A DNA stretch of 64,000 nt. Source: Liolophura sinensis. Lineage: Eukaryota > Mollusca > Polyplacophora > Chitonida > Chitonidae. A program made the translations under genes and the position numbers. Location of the stretch: assembly GCF_032854445.1 (NCBI RefSeq), contig NC_088296.1:8096706-8160705 (forward strand). The letters are read 5' to 3'. A model generated the notes under the pieces. That model had not been told where the DNA came from. It did not search any database and saw only the letters and a program-made list of their open reading frames with translations. This document shows, in pieces, positions 1 through 12,033 of the stretch (its first letter is position 1; each line of letters begins with the position of its first letter).

Positions 1-740
1 CTACATGCGTAAATGAATGTAAAACATTGCCTTAGCCGAATCAAAGTAATGACGGGGATTGGTCAGATCTTACATTTTGATTGAAGTCATACATTTGCCC
101 CCATTCCCTCTCCCGTCTCTTTAATATACCCACTCCCCCACTTTTTTTTATTTTTTTTATTTTTTTAATCACAGCGTCGATGAACTCGCCCATATAGCTG
201 CCTTTCCCACTCTTCTCTGAAGTCGCGGCTAAGGTCATGTACGTTAGGCAATATCAGCTCCGAATACTGGTGTTCTAAAACTCAACGATATATGCAAAAC
301 ATTTCAGTGACAAGATGCCTTCTGGGAGATAAGGGCAATGTCTTTAAATTAACTTACAGCACTCAACGACGTGGCGTTGTTCTACGCCTGGAAAGAGGCA
401 CGTGGTATACTACTTTAAATGAGCTAGTTCACATGAGTTCTGTGACAACAAAGTGTTAAAACTAAATCGTCCCATCATATATCTCTGTGTATCAGATACC
501 TGAAAGAATGATTGAATGGTTAGTTATAAAGACCTACATGTGTATCTATTTTTCTGAAGGACACGTGTTATGTTGCGTATGACTGGCATACGCCTTCCCT
601 CCGTACATTACTTATACATTTATAGAATGTACCGCCACTCCAATGAAAATACAGACAGCTGCTCACAGAACCTAAATTTAAGTCCAGACACAGTTGTGTG
701 TCCCAATTTACTATCGACGACTGCATCTACCACTTGGTCT
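1..740. other. No recognisable gene
   Basis: Short open frames only, with no splice-linked family exons and no repeat that I recognise apart from an A/T run near 145-170. Confidence 0.5.
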
Positions 741-767
741 CTTGACAACCAGGAAGCCCGGCTAAAA

Positions 768-914
768 GCTTACACTAGACAAGGCTAGCTTATGTATTTA
801 CAACTTCTTGGTTTATTGTCACGGCGTTTCGATGCGGGTACTATCATCGTTATCAAGTGAAAACAAACAAAGAAGTTGTAAATCCATAAGCAATGTCCTG
901 TCTAGTGTACTTCG
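768..914. repeat. Inverted repeat with arms near 40 bp
   Basis: 'tacactagaca...cttatgtatttacaacttctt' at 770-810 is matched in inverse by 870-912. The loop is about 60 bp. Confidence 0.65.
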
Positions 915-925
915 GGCCAACTTGT

Positions 926-1420
926 AAATGCCACTAAAACAAGTTATACCTTAACTTGTCCGACCAGTCATGCTTTACAGGACGCGCTATAGATAGATTA
1001 AAACGCTGAAAAGTCGTAATATCTGCAAAAAAACGTGTAAAGATATCGAAGTAACTGATGTAGTCTGATGGTAGGGGATTTCCTCAAAATTTACATATTA
1101 AATTCTTGAATATCCGAAAATAAATGAGTTTCAAATGGCTTTGATTATGTTCTCAACCCGAGTATCGTCTTTTTATAGCAAAAGAATGCCTAGTCTTACG
1201 GGAAAGATCTCTTGTCCGCTACACTGGCGTCAGAATCAAGGTCGTTCAGTCCTTGATATGGCATTTGTTAGAGTCTATAAACTGGAGATGTGTGTAGAAA
1301 GATGAGTATTGAATCGTGTGACTCAGTCGCGCGAATTTTATCTGTTCGGATATATGTAACGTGTCAGGGTAATTCGGTTACGATGAATGGAGGACAAGAA
1401 GCAATTTGAAGGTGATTGGC
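926..1420. other. No recognisable feature
   Basis: A+T-rich unique sequence; stops in all frames. The same holds for 1600-2090. Confidence 0.5.
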
Positions 1421-1424
1421 CCCG

Positions 1425-1595
1425 GAAGCTGTGTGATGTTATAGGCGGCTGGGAATGTCCTGAAGTCGCTTGGGTTCTAGGCACCAATAATGCCGGATTC
1501 TTCTCCGGCCGTACGTGTGAAGGTACTTCGTAGATTATGTCAAATATTCTTGAGTACGGCTTAAAACACCATCCAAATCAAATAAATAAATAAAT
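1425..1595 (+). mobile_element. Diverged SINE remnant
   Basis: 'tctccggccgtacgtg' and the tail 'attcttgagtacggcttaaa' are recognisable; the head and middle are eroded. Confidence 0.6.
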
Positions 1596-2101
1596 GAAGT
1601 TAGGCATTTGTTTTATTTAGATAAGTGTATATACAAACATAAAAAATTGTCGGGGCCAGTTCAGCTTTACAAGAACAATGTAGATCTGGAATATTTTTGT
1701 CAGTAATAACAATTCTATCACAATGTTCGCAGGCTGTTCTTATTGCCTATATGAAACATGAATGGCAATTTTGTATGAATGGATATTCGTGTGACTTATT
1801 GACTCTACACACTCCTTGAATAAGCTCGTGGACCTTTGCCTAGTCGCTGTGTTGAAATATATGACAAGAACTAAAGTGAGATGTAAACTAACCGGCCTAG
1901 CACAATGGTATATTATGTGGCGAGACTAACAAACACTTCCTTTTTTCACTCGAGTGTGGCTAAATAGCCTGTAGGCGCGGTGAACCGCTCTTAGTCAATT
2001 CTTCTAGACATAATCTGCTCTTTCAGTTATGAAATTTTAGAGTAAAAATCCTACAAAAACAAAACAAAGACTACTCTCGGGGTGCAGACCAGCAATATCA
2101 T

Positions 2102-2372
2102 TACATTTATTTATGTATGTGATTGGTCTTTTACTCCGTACTCAAGAATATTTCACTTATACGACGGCGGCCAGCAATACCGTTGTAGAAAACCGGGCAT
2201 AGCCCAGGAGAAACCCTTGACCATCCGCAGGTGGCTGACACACCTTCTCACTTACGGCCGGAGAGGAAGCCAGCATGAGCTGTACTTGAACTCACAGTAA
2301 CCACATTGATGAGAGGCTCCAAGGTCATTACGCTGCGTAAGCGAGCTAAACAACTGAGCCATGGAGGACCCT
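2102..2372 (-). mobile_element. tRNA-derived SINE, same family, reverse
   Basis: Complete body in reverse from the tail (about 2102) to the head (2372). Flanks 'aatatcatta' and 'aataccatta' look like a diverged target duplication. Confidence 0.85.
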
Positions 2373-2740
2373 AATACCATTAAAACGCGTCCACATCTGA
2401 AAAGTGCTTTCATGATGGCCATCACCTTGTTCATTCAGGACACGGGTTATTTGCTTTAAAAAAAAGCAATTTCTAACAAACGAACAGTCTTGAACATGCT
2501 AGTACATGTATATACATCGGTCCAAAATACATACTCCTGTTTAAGCAACCCCCAAAATATGCAATTTGCTGTTAAAGATGGCACTAGCTCATTAACAGTC
2601 CGTTTCCACATGGCTTTTAATTTATAAATAAACGATTCCCACGTTTTGTTGTGATCGTATATTTGTTTAATTCACAAAAGGTGTCAAGATTCTTTGTGCA
2701 GAATTCACCATTCGTGTCGATTTCGGGTAGCTTCGGGTAT

Positions 2741-2760
2741 TTCCGTCGAACACGGAAGTG
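2741..2760 (-). promoter_or_regulatory. Orphan shared upstream element
   Basis: 'ttccgtcgaacacggaagtg', preceded by 'gaattcaccattcgtgtcg' and 'aattcacaaaaggtgtcaag', resembles the region 300 bp upstream of copy R. No signal exon is recognisable below it; a SINE occupies about 2100-2372. Confidence 0.35.
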
Positions 2761-2877
2761 TCCTTTCTTCATCAATTATGCATAATGAATGCCGAACCAT
2801 TACCACATCCCCGCTAACTGAATATATTTTTTTTTATTCCGACAGGCATATCAGTGCATACATTACACACATATACA

Positions 2878-3090
2878 GTACGGTGGCTGTGAGTTCAACT
2901 CCAGCGTATGCTGCCTTCTTCCCCGGCTGTAAGTGGGAAGAACTTAAGCAACCAGCGGATGGTCGTGGACTTCCCCCTGGCTCTGCCCGGTTTCCTACCA
3001 TCATAAATGCTGGCCACCGTCGTATAAGTGAAATATTATTGAGTACGGCTTAAAACACCGAATAAATAAACAAATAAAACAATAAAAAAA
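2878..3090 (+). mobile_element. SINE, 5'-truncated
   Basis: Begins within the B-box region ('gtgagttcaactccag') and runs to 'aaataaacaaataaa'. Confidence 0.8.
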
Positions 3091-3424
3091 TAAATAAAAA
3101 GATATGCATCGAAAATATTCTGTGAATACACAGCAAATATTGCATGAAATCTCAAGTAGCACTATATCTCTTGCTCCCTCGTCGTCCCTGACATAATCTG
3201 TTACCACAGCTAAAGGTTTAATTTATTCATTTTTTTTAATTCTTCTATAACATTCTATATCATTGCTCTTTGGTCCAGTTCACGAGTTGTATGAATCAAG
3301 ACTTCTACATGCCCTGCGTCAAGTAGAGTAGATCACATGATCATCATTTGCAATGTTGAAGCACTAAACCGCCTGTAGTTATCATGTATGTATGTACTGT
3401 GAAGGATTGCAAATCCATCTATCT

Positions 3425-3700
3425 CAGTGTGCATTTGTCTCACTATCAGTTTTGTGTCACGTCAGTTTTTTTCTTAGTGTAAATTTGTCTCTGTGTCGGT
3501 CAACGTATGTGTTCTCTCAGTCTATATTTGTCTCGCTTTCACTTCCATGTCACCGTTAGTTTTGTCTCAGTGCATGTTGTTTCATTATCAGCTTTGTCTC
3601 ACCGTCAGTTTTGTCTCAGTATATAGTTGTCTAACTATCAATTTTGAGTGACGTCAGGTTTGTCTCAGTATACATTTGTCTTACTATCACTTTTGTGTCA
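3425..3700. repeat. Degenerate 'gtctcagt' tandem repeat
   Basis: Recurring 'tttgtctcagt...tttgtctcactatcagttttgt' with roughly 45-60 bp spacing. No gene seen. Confidence 0.65.
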
Positions 3701-3967
3701 CCCTGTGCATTTTCCCTAGTCTTGTTGGTTCTGCTGTCCAGCGTGTGGCGTGCTGTCCAGTTAAGCTGTTAAGCGGACAAGAGCATACCGTGTTTTTATT
3801 TCTTGTAGGCGAGTCCAGCGATACCCACAAGTCGTCTGGAAGTAGCACTGCCCACGCCCTGTATATTATCAGTATGAGCTTGTTTTGGTGTATGCTGTAA
3901 TTCAATAATGTAAATTGCATCGTTTAAGCGGTGAGCACTCCTCTTCTTCTATGTTTGCGCGTTTGAT

Positions 3968-4180
3968 TTTGTCCACGCCATGTAGCGTAAGTGTGGGGCT
4001 TTCTATACTACAGTTTGTCAGTTGTATTGTTGCAGCACTGTCCACGCCATGTAGCGTGAGCGTGGGGCTTTCTATAATACCGTTTCTGTAATTTGTATTA
4101 ATAAAGCTCTTTCTCCGCCATGCTTTGTTTGAGATTTACTGTAATACAGTTCGTGTAAGCTGTACAGTTGAAGCCCTGCC
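3968..4180. repeat. About three diverged units near 68 bp, copy L 3' flank
   Basis: 'ccacgccatgtagcg...gtggggctttctata' at about 3972 and 4041, with a weaker third. A counterpart lies at 16920-17000, downstream of the copy M tail. Confidence 0.6.
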
Positions 4181-4324
4181 TGCCTACATACCGTGTACCT
4201 TACTGTAATTTTGTCTCAGACTCACTGATGTAATCCTTGTCAAGACTTGTAGCCAACCCTATACTGTTTTAGTGCAAATCATCTAACCCCCAAGTCCTAG
4301 AGCAAATCCCTATTTCACCAGAAT

Positions 4325-4525
4325 AACATGGGCGCATGGGCTGCCAATTCTGCGACAACCAAACACCGGGTGCTGGTAACTACTTGTTATGTGCGCTTGG
4401 GGAATTGCAGACCTTTTGACGATCACAGGAACCGTTTCCATCTCTCTTGCCGAATTTTGCTGAATGGTGTGCTTGTTATTGTATTACACAATATCCCTGT
4501 TCCTGGTCGCAGACGTCGATCACTC
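4325..4525 (-). pseudogene. Copy L cytoplasmic-tail relic
   Basis: Base-level match to the start of the M tail exon across about 200 bp, with an altered acceptor and at least one frame shift. The part coding the C-terminal tyrosine motifs is missing. Confidence 0.62.
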
Positions 4526-4659
4526 ACACAATTATTAAATACACCCTATATTCACCCGCTGATGTTGCGTTTCTTAAAAAAACTATTTCTCACTATTTAC
4601 TGTTTATTAAGTCTGAGGGTTTTATTTTTTTTTGTAACGTTACCATTCCCATGTTGTCG

Positions 4660-5040
4660 GTTCTTTTTTTTTTCCACCTTGTCATATTTCGCTATCCCAT
4701 TCCGTCAGTTTTTTTCCAACCTTGTCAGATTTCCCTGTCCTACTTGGTCGGGTTTTTTTCCCACTTTGTTAAATTTTCCTGCCCTACTTTGTCGGGCATT
4801 TTTTCACCTTGTCATTTTTCCCCTTTCCACTCTGTCAGCTTTTTCTCACCTTGTCAGCTTTCCCCTTTCCACTCTGTCGGCTTTTTCTCACCTTTTCAGA
4901 TTTCTCCTTCGCAATAAGTGACTTTTTTGTCCATCTTATTTCCCTACCTACTGTGTGTTTTTCCCCATATTTTGTCAGACTTTCTCCTCCCATTCGATGG
5001 TTTTGTACCCACTATGTCGGATTTCCCTTCCCATGTTCCC
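4660..5040. repeat. Pyrimidine-rich minisatellite, copy L tail intron
   Basis: Repeats of about 20-21 bp like 'ccttgtcagatttccc' and 'cactctgtcggctttttctc', in register in pairs of about 42. The same array lies at 17770-18300 in copy M. Confidence 0.85.
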
Positions 5041-5254
5041 AGAACCTATCATTACAGACTTGGCAATGTACCCATACTTACATGATACATATTATTATCT
5101 ATTTGTAAGAAATATTCGGATTTTCAACGTGGTTTAAGACAAGTGCCGATTTTTACAGGTACAAGGGTTATAACGTACAAGAACTTTACGATTCTGGCTT
5201 ATTCACACAAAATAAAATCGTTTCGCTTTTGGTTTGATAATTTTTTTTATCTAC

Positions 5255-5345
5255 TGCTTAAAAATAATACAGGAAAACACGAATGCAGCCAGCAGAATCG
5301 CTGATCCAAGTCCAACTCCGAGGCCGATGACAAGTGTATAGGTCT
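5255..5345 (-). pseudogene. Copy L transmembrane exon
   Basis: Encodes TLVIGLGVGLGSAILLAA and ends at CA|GTAGAT, the position matching the M donor. The 5' boundary is unclear: the best-placed AG (GTGAAG) would enter the wrong phase, and the alternative AG further upstream lacks a pyrimidine tract. Confidence 0.6.
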
Positions 5346-5669
5346 TCACGAGTTTTACACGAGTTTTTACAGAGTTTAAAGCTTTGCATGGGCGATTTAC
5401 AGCCATACAAATAAAAAAAAAACAACACAACATGTACTACAAATAACGTTTTCTCCATTGAGCTGTAAATCCTTCAGACACGACTGAAATCGTTGGGTTA
5501 CGCTATGTCTTTTTAGTTTCGTCGTCCTCAATGGACAAAGGCTGATTGCATGGATACGGCGTCAGGGAAAACTTTTAAGGTAGATTAGGCATCAAGAATA
5601 TTTCAAAATTATGCGATGATTTTTTTTTGTTTGCCGTCCTCAGTGAATAGTTTTGCTCAGAGATCCGTG

Positions 5670-5735
5670 ATTCAACCCACGACCATCCACAGGTTGCTGG
5701 CAGACCTTCCCACATACGGCCAGAGAGGACGTAAT
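5670..5735 (-). mobile_element. SINE body fragment
   Basis: 'cccacgaccatccacaggtt' to 'cacatacggccagagagga' matches the reverse SINE body. Confidence 0.6.
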
Positions 5736-6779
5736 ATTCGCGTCTGTAGCACCTATAGCCTATGTGTGCGAAATATTCTGCACGCATACACCGAGCATAT
5801 ATTAATACAATGTAGATTTTAAACACTTTTATACAGATTGGGAACATAGGCGACTGATGCTGTAAAGTCAACATTAGCTACAGTAAATGCTCTGCAGACA
5901 TCCATATGGTAACATTGTTGTAGAGTTCTCACACTGACTCGTCCCATGAACACAGACGTGTAGCAGTTACGTTGATGTTGTAAAGTTATGTATCGCGGAA
6001 TGTCGTGAAATCATGTTCGGATCATCCGGTTACAATGGTACCATGGTGGCAATGATACGTGAGTCTTGGTCGGATTGTACACCCATCATATGCCTTCAAT
6101 GGAACATCATCCGACCATGGTGGCTCCACCATACGCCATCCGTGGACCCGTGGTAGCTCGTTGACACGCTAACCACTCGGCCACGGAAGGCCCCTTAACT
6201 GATTCAAGGGCCAAATTAGTAGAATGTACTTGTGTTAGCCCTTATCAGACCAGTGACTATCCATGATGTAAAAAGATAACGCACCGTGTTCCGGAGCATT
6301 GGTAACTGCCTCTGTAGATGCAAGTGCTGGAAAGCTTACTAATTTTTTGGTAGAGATGACGGTGTTGACGCTTATCTCGAGGTTGTTATGGTTGATAGTG
6401 TTTGTCCAATGGTTGATACTGTTTGTCCATCTGAAACAAGGAACATGTATGTCGCATACTAAGTCTCATATTTCCTTTGAAGACATGAACTATATTTTTA
6501 CCCAGAGATCATATTTCAAATGCTCAGATGAAATGGACAATAACGCATGCTACATTAGACTAGGCTTAGGACAAAACAGCACATGTAAGCAAACCAGCGC
6601 TATATACATAGAAACTGTCAATGTAATATAATAATTCGAAACTGACAGCAGTTGTGCATATAGCAAAGCAAAGATTTAAAACATTTCCTTGAAAACAGAG
6701 CATGCGTCAAACTAATGCCTCCTCCCTCTCCTAAAAATCCCCCAGTATATAAAATAAAACATTTCCTTCATATTACGCA

Positions 6780-6895
6780 CGAACCTGCGGTTGGCTGTGG
6801 GTTTCCCATTGGTTCTGCGGGATATCCTCTCACCATAATGCTGACTGACGTCGTATAGGTGAAGTATTCTTGACTACGGCTAATTGACTAACACT
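6780..6895 (+). mobile_element. SINE 3' fragment shared by copies L and M
   Basis: 'cataatgctgactgacgtcg' to the 'ttgactacgg' tail. The orthologous remnant at 19930-20025 shows that this insertion predates the L/M duplication. Confidence 0.65.
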
Positions 6896-6906
6896 AATTA
6901 AATGAA

Positions 6907-7215
6907 TCACCGGCTCCGATGGCTTAGTGAGTGGTGTGAGATCCAGGATCAACCCTGAGTTGGGTCACACCTAAGATTTTAAAAGAGGAGTTTGTAGCTT
7001 CCGTGCTTGGCGTTCAGCACTAAGGGGACTCGTATCAGTGTATTGTCCCTGGTGGGGCGGCCATCTAAGTGAAGCAGCACTAGATAAAAGAGCTATGGAA
7101 ATCAGTCCTGCAACAAGGAGGCACATTGCATACACCCTATGGATTCCCTCGTCGCCATATAAGTGAAAAATTGTTAAATACGACGTCCAACCTTAAACAC
7201 TGACTCACTCACCCA
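6907..7215 (+). mobile_element. SINE of a second family
   Basis: tRNA-like head 'ccggctccgatggcttagtg', a long distinct body, and a tail 'catataagtgaaaaattgtt...actgactcactcac' of a type seen in mollusc genomes. A reverse fragment is at 34910-35080. Confidence 0.72.
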
Positions 7216-7518
7216 TATGAATCAATTATAATAAACACGAGTGGGTTACATTTAACACAAAAGGGTAAGACAGAAAACGGTATTACCTGATAATAATAAC
7301 TCCATACACAGTGATAAATAGTACCTAACCTTGTTTTTCCTCACAACATCAGAAAAAAGTTAACAATGACCTTTTTCTAACAATCTACAGAAAATATTTT
7401 TTTTTCAACGAAGCATGGTTTTTCAGTCAATTTTACAAAGAGTAGTTATTAGAAACCATACATGTCACGTATCTTTCTGTTGAGTTTAGGCAACAATACA
7501 AAAAAAGGAAACAATAAC

Positions 7519-7724
7519 CTCTTTCACATGCGGCCAAATTCGTGGACGCCACAAATCCTTCTTTTACACATACACCGATACACACGGGGCAGGAGGCCTG
7601 AGCAGGACATTGGGTATTAGAACTGCAGGTTGAAAAAAAAAAACCCACGGAATAAAGCTTGTAGTGGTTGTTGTTGTTGGTGACGATGCCATTGCTTTAG
7701 TTGTTCTTGATAGTATCAATCCAT
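7519..7724 (-). pseudogene. Copy L A-type EGF exon, broken
   Basis: Recognisable from CSSNTQCPAQASC and EGFVASTNLAACERG. The acceptor is mutated, a poly-T tract shifts the frame, and the loop before the C-x-C step is shortened. Its flanks match A1-upstream on one side and A4-downstream on the other, as expected for an unexpanded or re-collapsed gene. Confidence 0.72.
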
Positions 7725-8394
7725 CCGAAACAGTATATACCAAATTTCAAACTGACCATGACGTGTAGTTTTAGGGACCATAGGAATTTCTGTACATAGG
7801 ATTTGTTATGTTTTGGAACCTAAACTGTGATTAGGATTCTGAACGTGATACAAGCGAAAAGTTTTCATGTTTGTTTTTTCTGCCATATGCTTCCTGCAGT
7901 CCGTTCTTTTAGCCAGTCGTCTATTTTGGTACAGCTTTTCGTTCTTAAGCACCCCCCCCCCCCCCGGAAAAATGAAGAGACAAACTTCCAGAAAAAGAGA
8001 GTTGTCATTTTATTAGGCAAAAAAGCACTCAGAAAAACATTTTGTGCCTAGAAATAACCAGCCAGTCAGATTACAACTCGCTTTGTGGTTTCGTCTAAAT
8101 CGTGATACCTGTGGTGAAACGATTGGCTGGTTATGTCGAGGCCCGACTTAGTTATCTCGAGCCCCAAAATAATCAACCAATGCTAGTGTGACATACATGG
8201 TGTTTCAACAAAAGCGAGAAGCAAAACGTAATCCGACTGGCTTATTGTCTATTTCTGGAAGTTTTTCTAGATTTTCGTCTGGTTAGAAAAAAAAGTCTGA
8301 AGATAAAAGATGAAAAATTAAAAAAAAACAAAACAAACATGCACAGTTAAAAAGGAAACCGCCATGCCCCGTTTACAGCTGTGTAGTTTTTCGC

Positions 8395-8490
8395 CGTCCT
8401 CAAGAATATTTCCCTTACATGACGGCAGCAGGATTATGGCGTGAGGAAATGGGGCTATGTCTGGGGGAAACAGTAGTTGATCTACCTCCT
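8395..8490 (-). mobile_element. SINE fragment
   Basis: 'gccgtcctcaagaatatttc...catgacggcagcaggattat'; same insertion as 24275-24385 and 29040-29150 in copy M. Confidence 0.6.
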
Positions 8491-9204
8491 GACCAATTTT
8501 TTACTTCACAGCGCCAATGGGTTGCAGTTTCGTTGCATTTACAACATGACAAAACACACTTCTCTGATTTTAATTGTACACTAGTGGTATATGTTTTGTT
8601 GACTGTACGTCTGTATGAATGTTTGCATATATGTATGTATCTGGGATTTTACATCAAGTCATTATGAGTATGCCGTGTCAAGCGCAAGACCATTTCAAGG
8701 GCGGGAGTAGCTACGCACTTACTTACCATGAAGAATATTGAAGATATATGAAGTGCCCTTAGGTAATTGCTACTTAACGCTAAATGAAAACATTTACAGT
8801 TAAATTAATTTGCTCAAAGGTGTCTAAAATGTGTACACGGCACAGCGATGTATACTAACCACAATACAATTTGTAGGCACTTGCAATGTGCTAAGTTGGT
8901 TGATAAGTACGAGTCAGTAAGAGTCTTAGATTGCACCCCATCGATTTATGGCGTCATCTTCATCTTTATCTGCAAGCTTTACGCTGAAAAGTGCATATAG
9001 ACATATAGACCGGTAGCTAAATGTACGTATATAGCTGGATTTTAACGCAATGTTCATACATATTTATTTGTATACAGGGTTTTAAAAGAGTCGATGGTTC
9101 TGTTGTGGTTATGTCTTTGCTGAATTCTTACATGACCTGAATCGTCTTTGTGTAGAATCACGCGCAGCCTCGTTTCACACAAAGCTCAGACACTTCGTGT
9201 ATCC

Positions 9205-9225
9205 GGTCGTTTCCAAACACGTCAT
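9205..9225 (-). promoter_or_regulatory. Shared upstream element, copy L
   Basis: 'cgtttccaaacacgtcatg' in a stretch alignable with 30.7-30.85 kb. It is a shortened version of the element upstream of copies M and R. The signal exon it would serve is missing. Confidence 0.35.
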
Positions 9226-9229
9226 GTTT

Positions 9230-12030
9230 GGACACGCTAAAGGATTTTGCTATTTTTAGGCTGCTATGTACACATCTTTTCTATATCCTTTTTTTTCTTT
9301 TTTAACACTAAACTTATGAATGTGAAACACGTCTACCTTTGCATTGAAAGATACTATATTTACTGTATTATTTAGGACAAAAAGAGACTCTACAGCCTTG
9401 TGTTATGATAAGCATCGATCTTTTGGGTCAGGTCAGCGCCATTATAAGAAGATGTTCCCAGTCATGCTTTTACGACATTTTAACACATATTATTTTTGAC
9501 ACTTAAGCAAACGTAACAAACGTGTGAGTATTTTGGTTTGGCCGTACCGAGGGTGAAGTTGACATCGGTCGCCTGTTTGCTACTCTCCCTATTTCTCCCT
9601 GTTATTTGTGCGGGTGTCCATGGCACGTATACTTATTTATTTATGTGAATATCAGCGCAGCATTAGTTATTCATTACCATATATGCCTTTTGATAATTTC
9701 GAAGTTAGTATATACTATACGTCATTCACAAATGACAATATACGATCGGCATATATTATAACTAAGATTCACAATGCCGTCAGTTTTTCTTCATATATCT
9801 ATATTATTTAAACTGTCACCTGTTGGTATATGATTGTCGTGACAAGAGAAAAATATTTGTAATTCTGCAAAATCTTGTGAGTTGAGAATATTATTCGGGG
9901 TGGGGGTGGGGGATTATGTTTGGAGGGGCTGGGGGACGCAAGCGGGAGGCGTGGTTAAGACATTGACTATCAGAGCTGCAAAGTGACAAACGCCAATGAA
10001 CGCAGCAGCAGTGTTTTTAAAGTTTAAAGTGTATTTGTAATAAATACATGTGACTTTAGCATACTGTAAAAAATGTGTCAAATTTAACAGAATTTCTGCT
10101 GTCAGGTTGGTGCTAGGATGTACTCTGTTATACAGGCATATTATTCTGTTATGGAAGCGTATTATTCTCTCATTACCGTAGATGATTCTGTTAAATATAG
10201 CATACATATTCTATTAATCCAACATAAAAGTTGTATTAGACTGTTAGATTAGCTATCATATTGAATATGACACAGCACAATGACACAATAAAATCTACCA
10301 TCATTCAAACAATATACTTTGTGTCAAAATTAACGGCTTATTACCGTTGTCTCTCGCTTTCACATTACACAACGTGCATCATTATGGTAAGGCAGGGTTA
10401 GTGTTTTATTCCTTTTTCATGTTAATGTTATACGTAAATAAAGACATTAGTTGTTACGTCATGTAACCTACAATGTCCATGTTTTTGACAAGGTAAAGGA
10501 CGGTTTCCCCATCGACTGACCGGATCGGAAATCAAACGATGTGGCCGTAACAAGATTCATTTCAAAAACGTCCAGTACTCAAAAGTATCAGTGTTCTATA
10601 AAGCTGTTGATAATAAAATACGTATCTCAGTTGTTTTCATTGATGCTTTTCATATATCCACTGTGGCGATCTAATTCAACACGATGAATATAGATATTAA
10701 ACGAGACACAATCATGCGGAGATATCATACTCTTTGTAAGACTTCACTTTTTTTTAGTGTTTTCACTACTATACTTTTCGTCTTTTATTCTATTTTTAAA
10801 CCTCTTGCTAAACTGTTAAAAAATTGACTGAAATTGGCTAAACGTTTGCTTAACCCGCTTTGGTCCTACACACGGCAATCTATTGATAGCATTTTCATAG
10901 AAGACTTGTAATAAATTTTTTGGAAGACGGAATTGTGCAAAAGTAGAAAGTGTATTGTATATCTGTGGTCTTATTGTCATATTCGGCACAGAACTGAGCG
11001 TCTAACTGAAGAAACAGATTACCAGAAATAACTATTTGCAATGTAGGCGTACAAACAGATCTTATTCATTGATTGAATCAATAACATTGATTTGCCAATT
11101 TGGGCTTGCCCCGCTGAGTCAAACCAAATGCCCACTTCAATGACATTATCCATAGATCTTTTTCACCCAACGAGTATATAGCTTACCTCCCCTTTTATCA
11201 ATATCACGTCACGCTCAGGTGAGTTTCATTTCGTGAATGTATTTGAAATCTTAGGTAAGATTAGGTAAGGCGTGAAATTATGTGTAGTGAAGTCTTAAAC
11301 AAACAGAATTCCGATATCAAACAACCTCCAAGTTTACCTATTGACAGAAATGATATGGATTTATTAAATTAATATTTTAACACAAGTGGCGCTATTAAAG
11401 GATAGGAAGTCTTTTCTAACTTTAGCGACACTGGACTTAAAATCGAATTTTAATGGCTGTCTTTACGCCCAGATAAAAAAGTCTCTGACCACTACATAAA
11501 TGTGGTTTATAAGACATAGTTCTTACAGATCAAAGTCTAGAATAAAAACCTAGATTAAAAGAGGCCTCAGTGTAATAGTAGTGGTTACCTAGCGCAGCAC
11601 AATATAATTAAGAAATACAGCATTCCCTACAGAGAGGGAAAAAAAAACAGCCCAGGGAAGATAGTGTGATAGATTTCAAATGGCCACACGTACCCAGTGA
11701 AATATGGTCTCTTGTTAATTTATCTCAGTTAGGGTTTTATGCCCATTGTTCATATACATCCATACATAGTAGCAAATTACACGCCCCATACCACCAAGGC
11801 TTAGGCAGAATAAGGTAAACAATGCACAGGGGTCTTTATTGAAATATATTAGACGTCACGGGTCTAGAATTACTCAAAATGCTGTGTTAAAATCACATTT
11901 AACATTCAATAACATAAAAACATGACCCAGGAGTCTCCAACCAGCGTGATCTGATGTCTTCAAACAGTGCATACTATTATCGGTTTACAAGCATAGACCA
12001 TTGCGAAAGCTGTTCGAACTTAAAAGTCCA
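9230..12030. other. Upstream flank of copy L, paralogous to 30.9-32.7 kb
   Basis: About 9040-10900 aligns with 30650-32680 in many blocks (for example 'gttcatacatatttatttgt'). Pieces such as the 10.2-10.6 kb motif recur at 32.1, 33.0 and 34.2 kb. No exon is seen. Confidence 0.6.
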
Positions 12031-12033
12031 GCT

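Larger units (their letters stand above)
4325..8985 (-). pseudogene. Copy L: decayed paralogue of the multi-EGF receptor
   Basis: The tract is collinear with copy M. Tail relic 4325-4525 matches the first third of the M tail, including the counterpart of ITSDYLHP, but is frame-disrupted and then joins 3'-flank sequence. The membrane exon is at 5255-5345, followed by one A-type EGF exon at 7519-7724, then flanks matching 28.5-30.6 kb. Lesions: the tail acceptor 'gcag' is changed to 'gtgt'; the A-exon acceptor AG is changed to GG; an 11-T run shifts the frame between linker and EGF; the EGF module has an internal deletion; the A donor GTGATT is changed to GTTATT; and the signal-exon segment expected near 8965-8985 is absent. 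There is no B exon. Almost certainly non-functional as a receptor. Confidence 0.72.

Noticed and set aside
4328-4921. 197-codon plus-strand frame rich in Phe/Ser/Leu
   Set aside because: Runs through the copy L tail relic and the pyrimidine-rich minisatellite; not a membrane protein.
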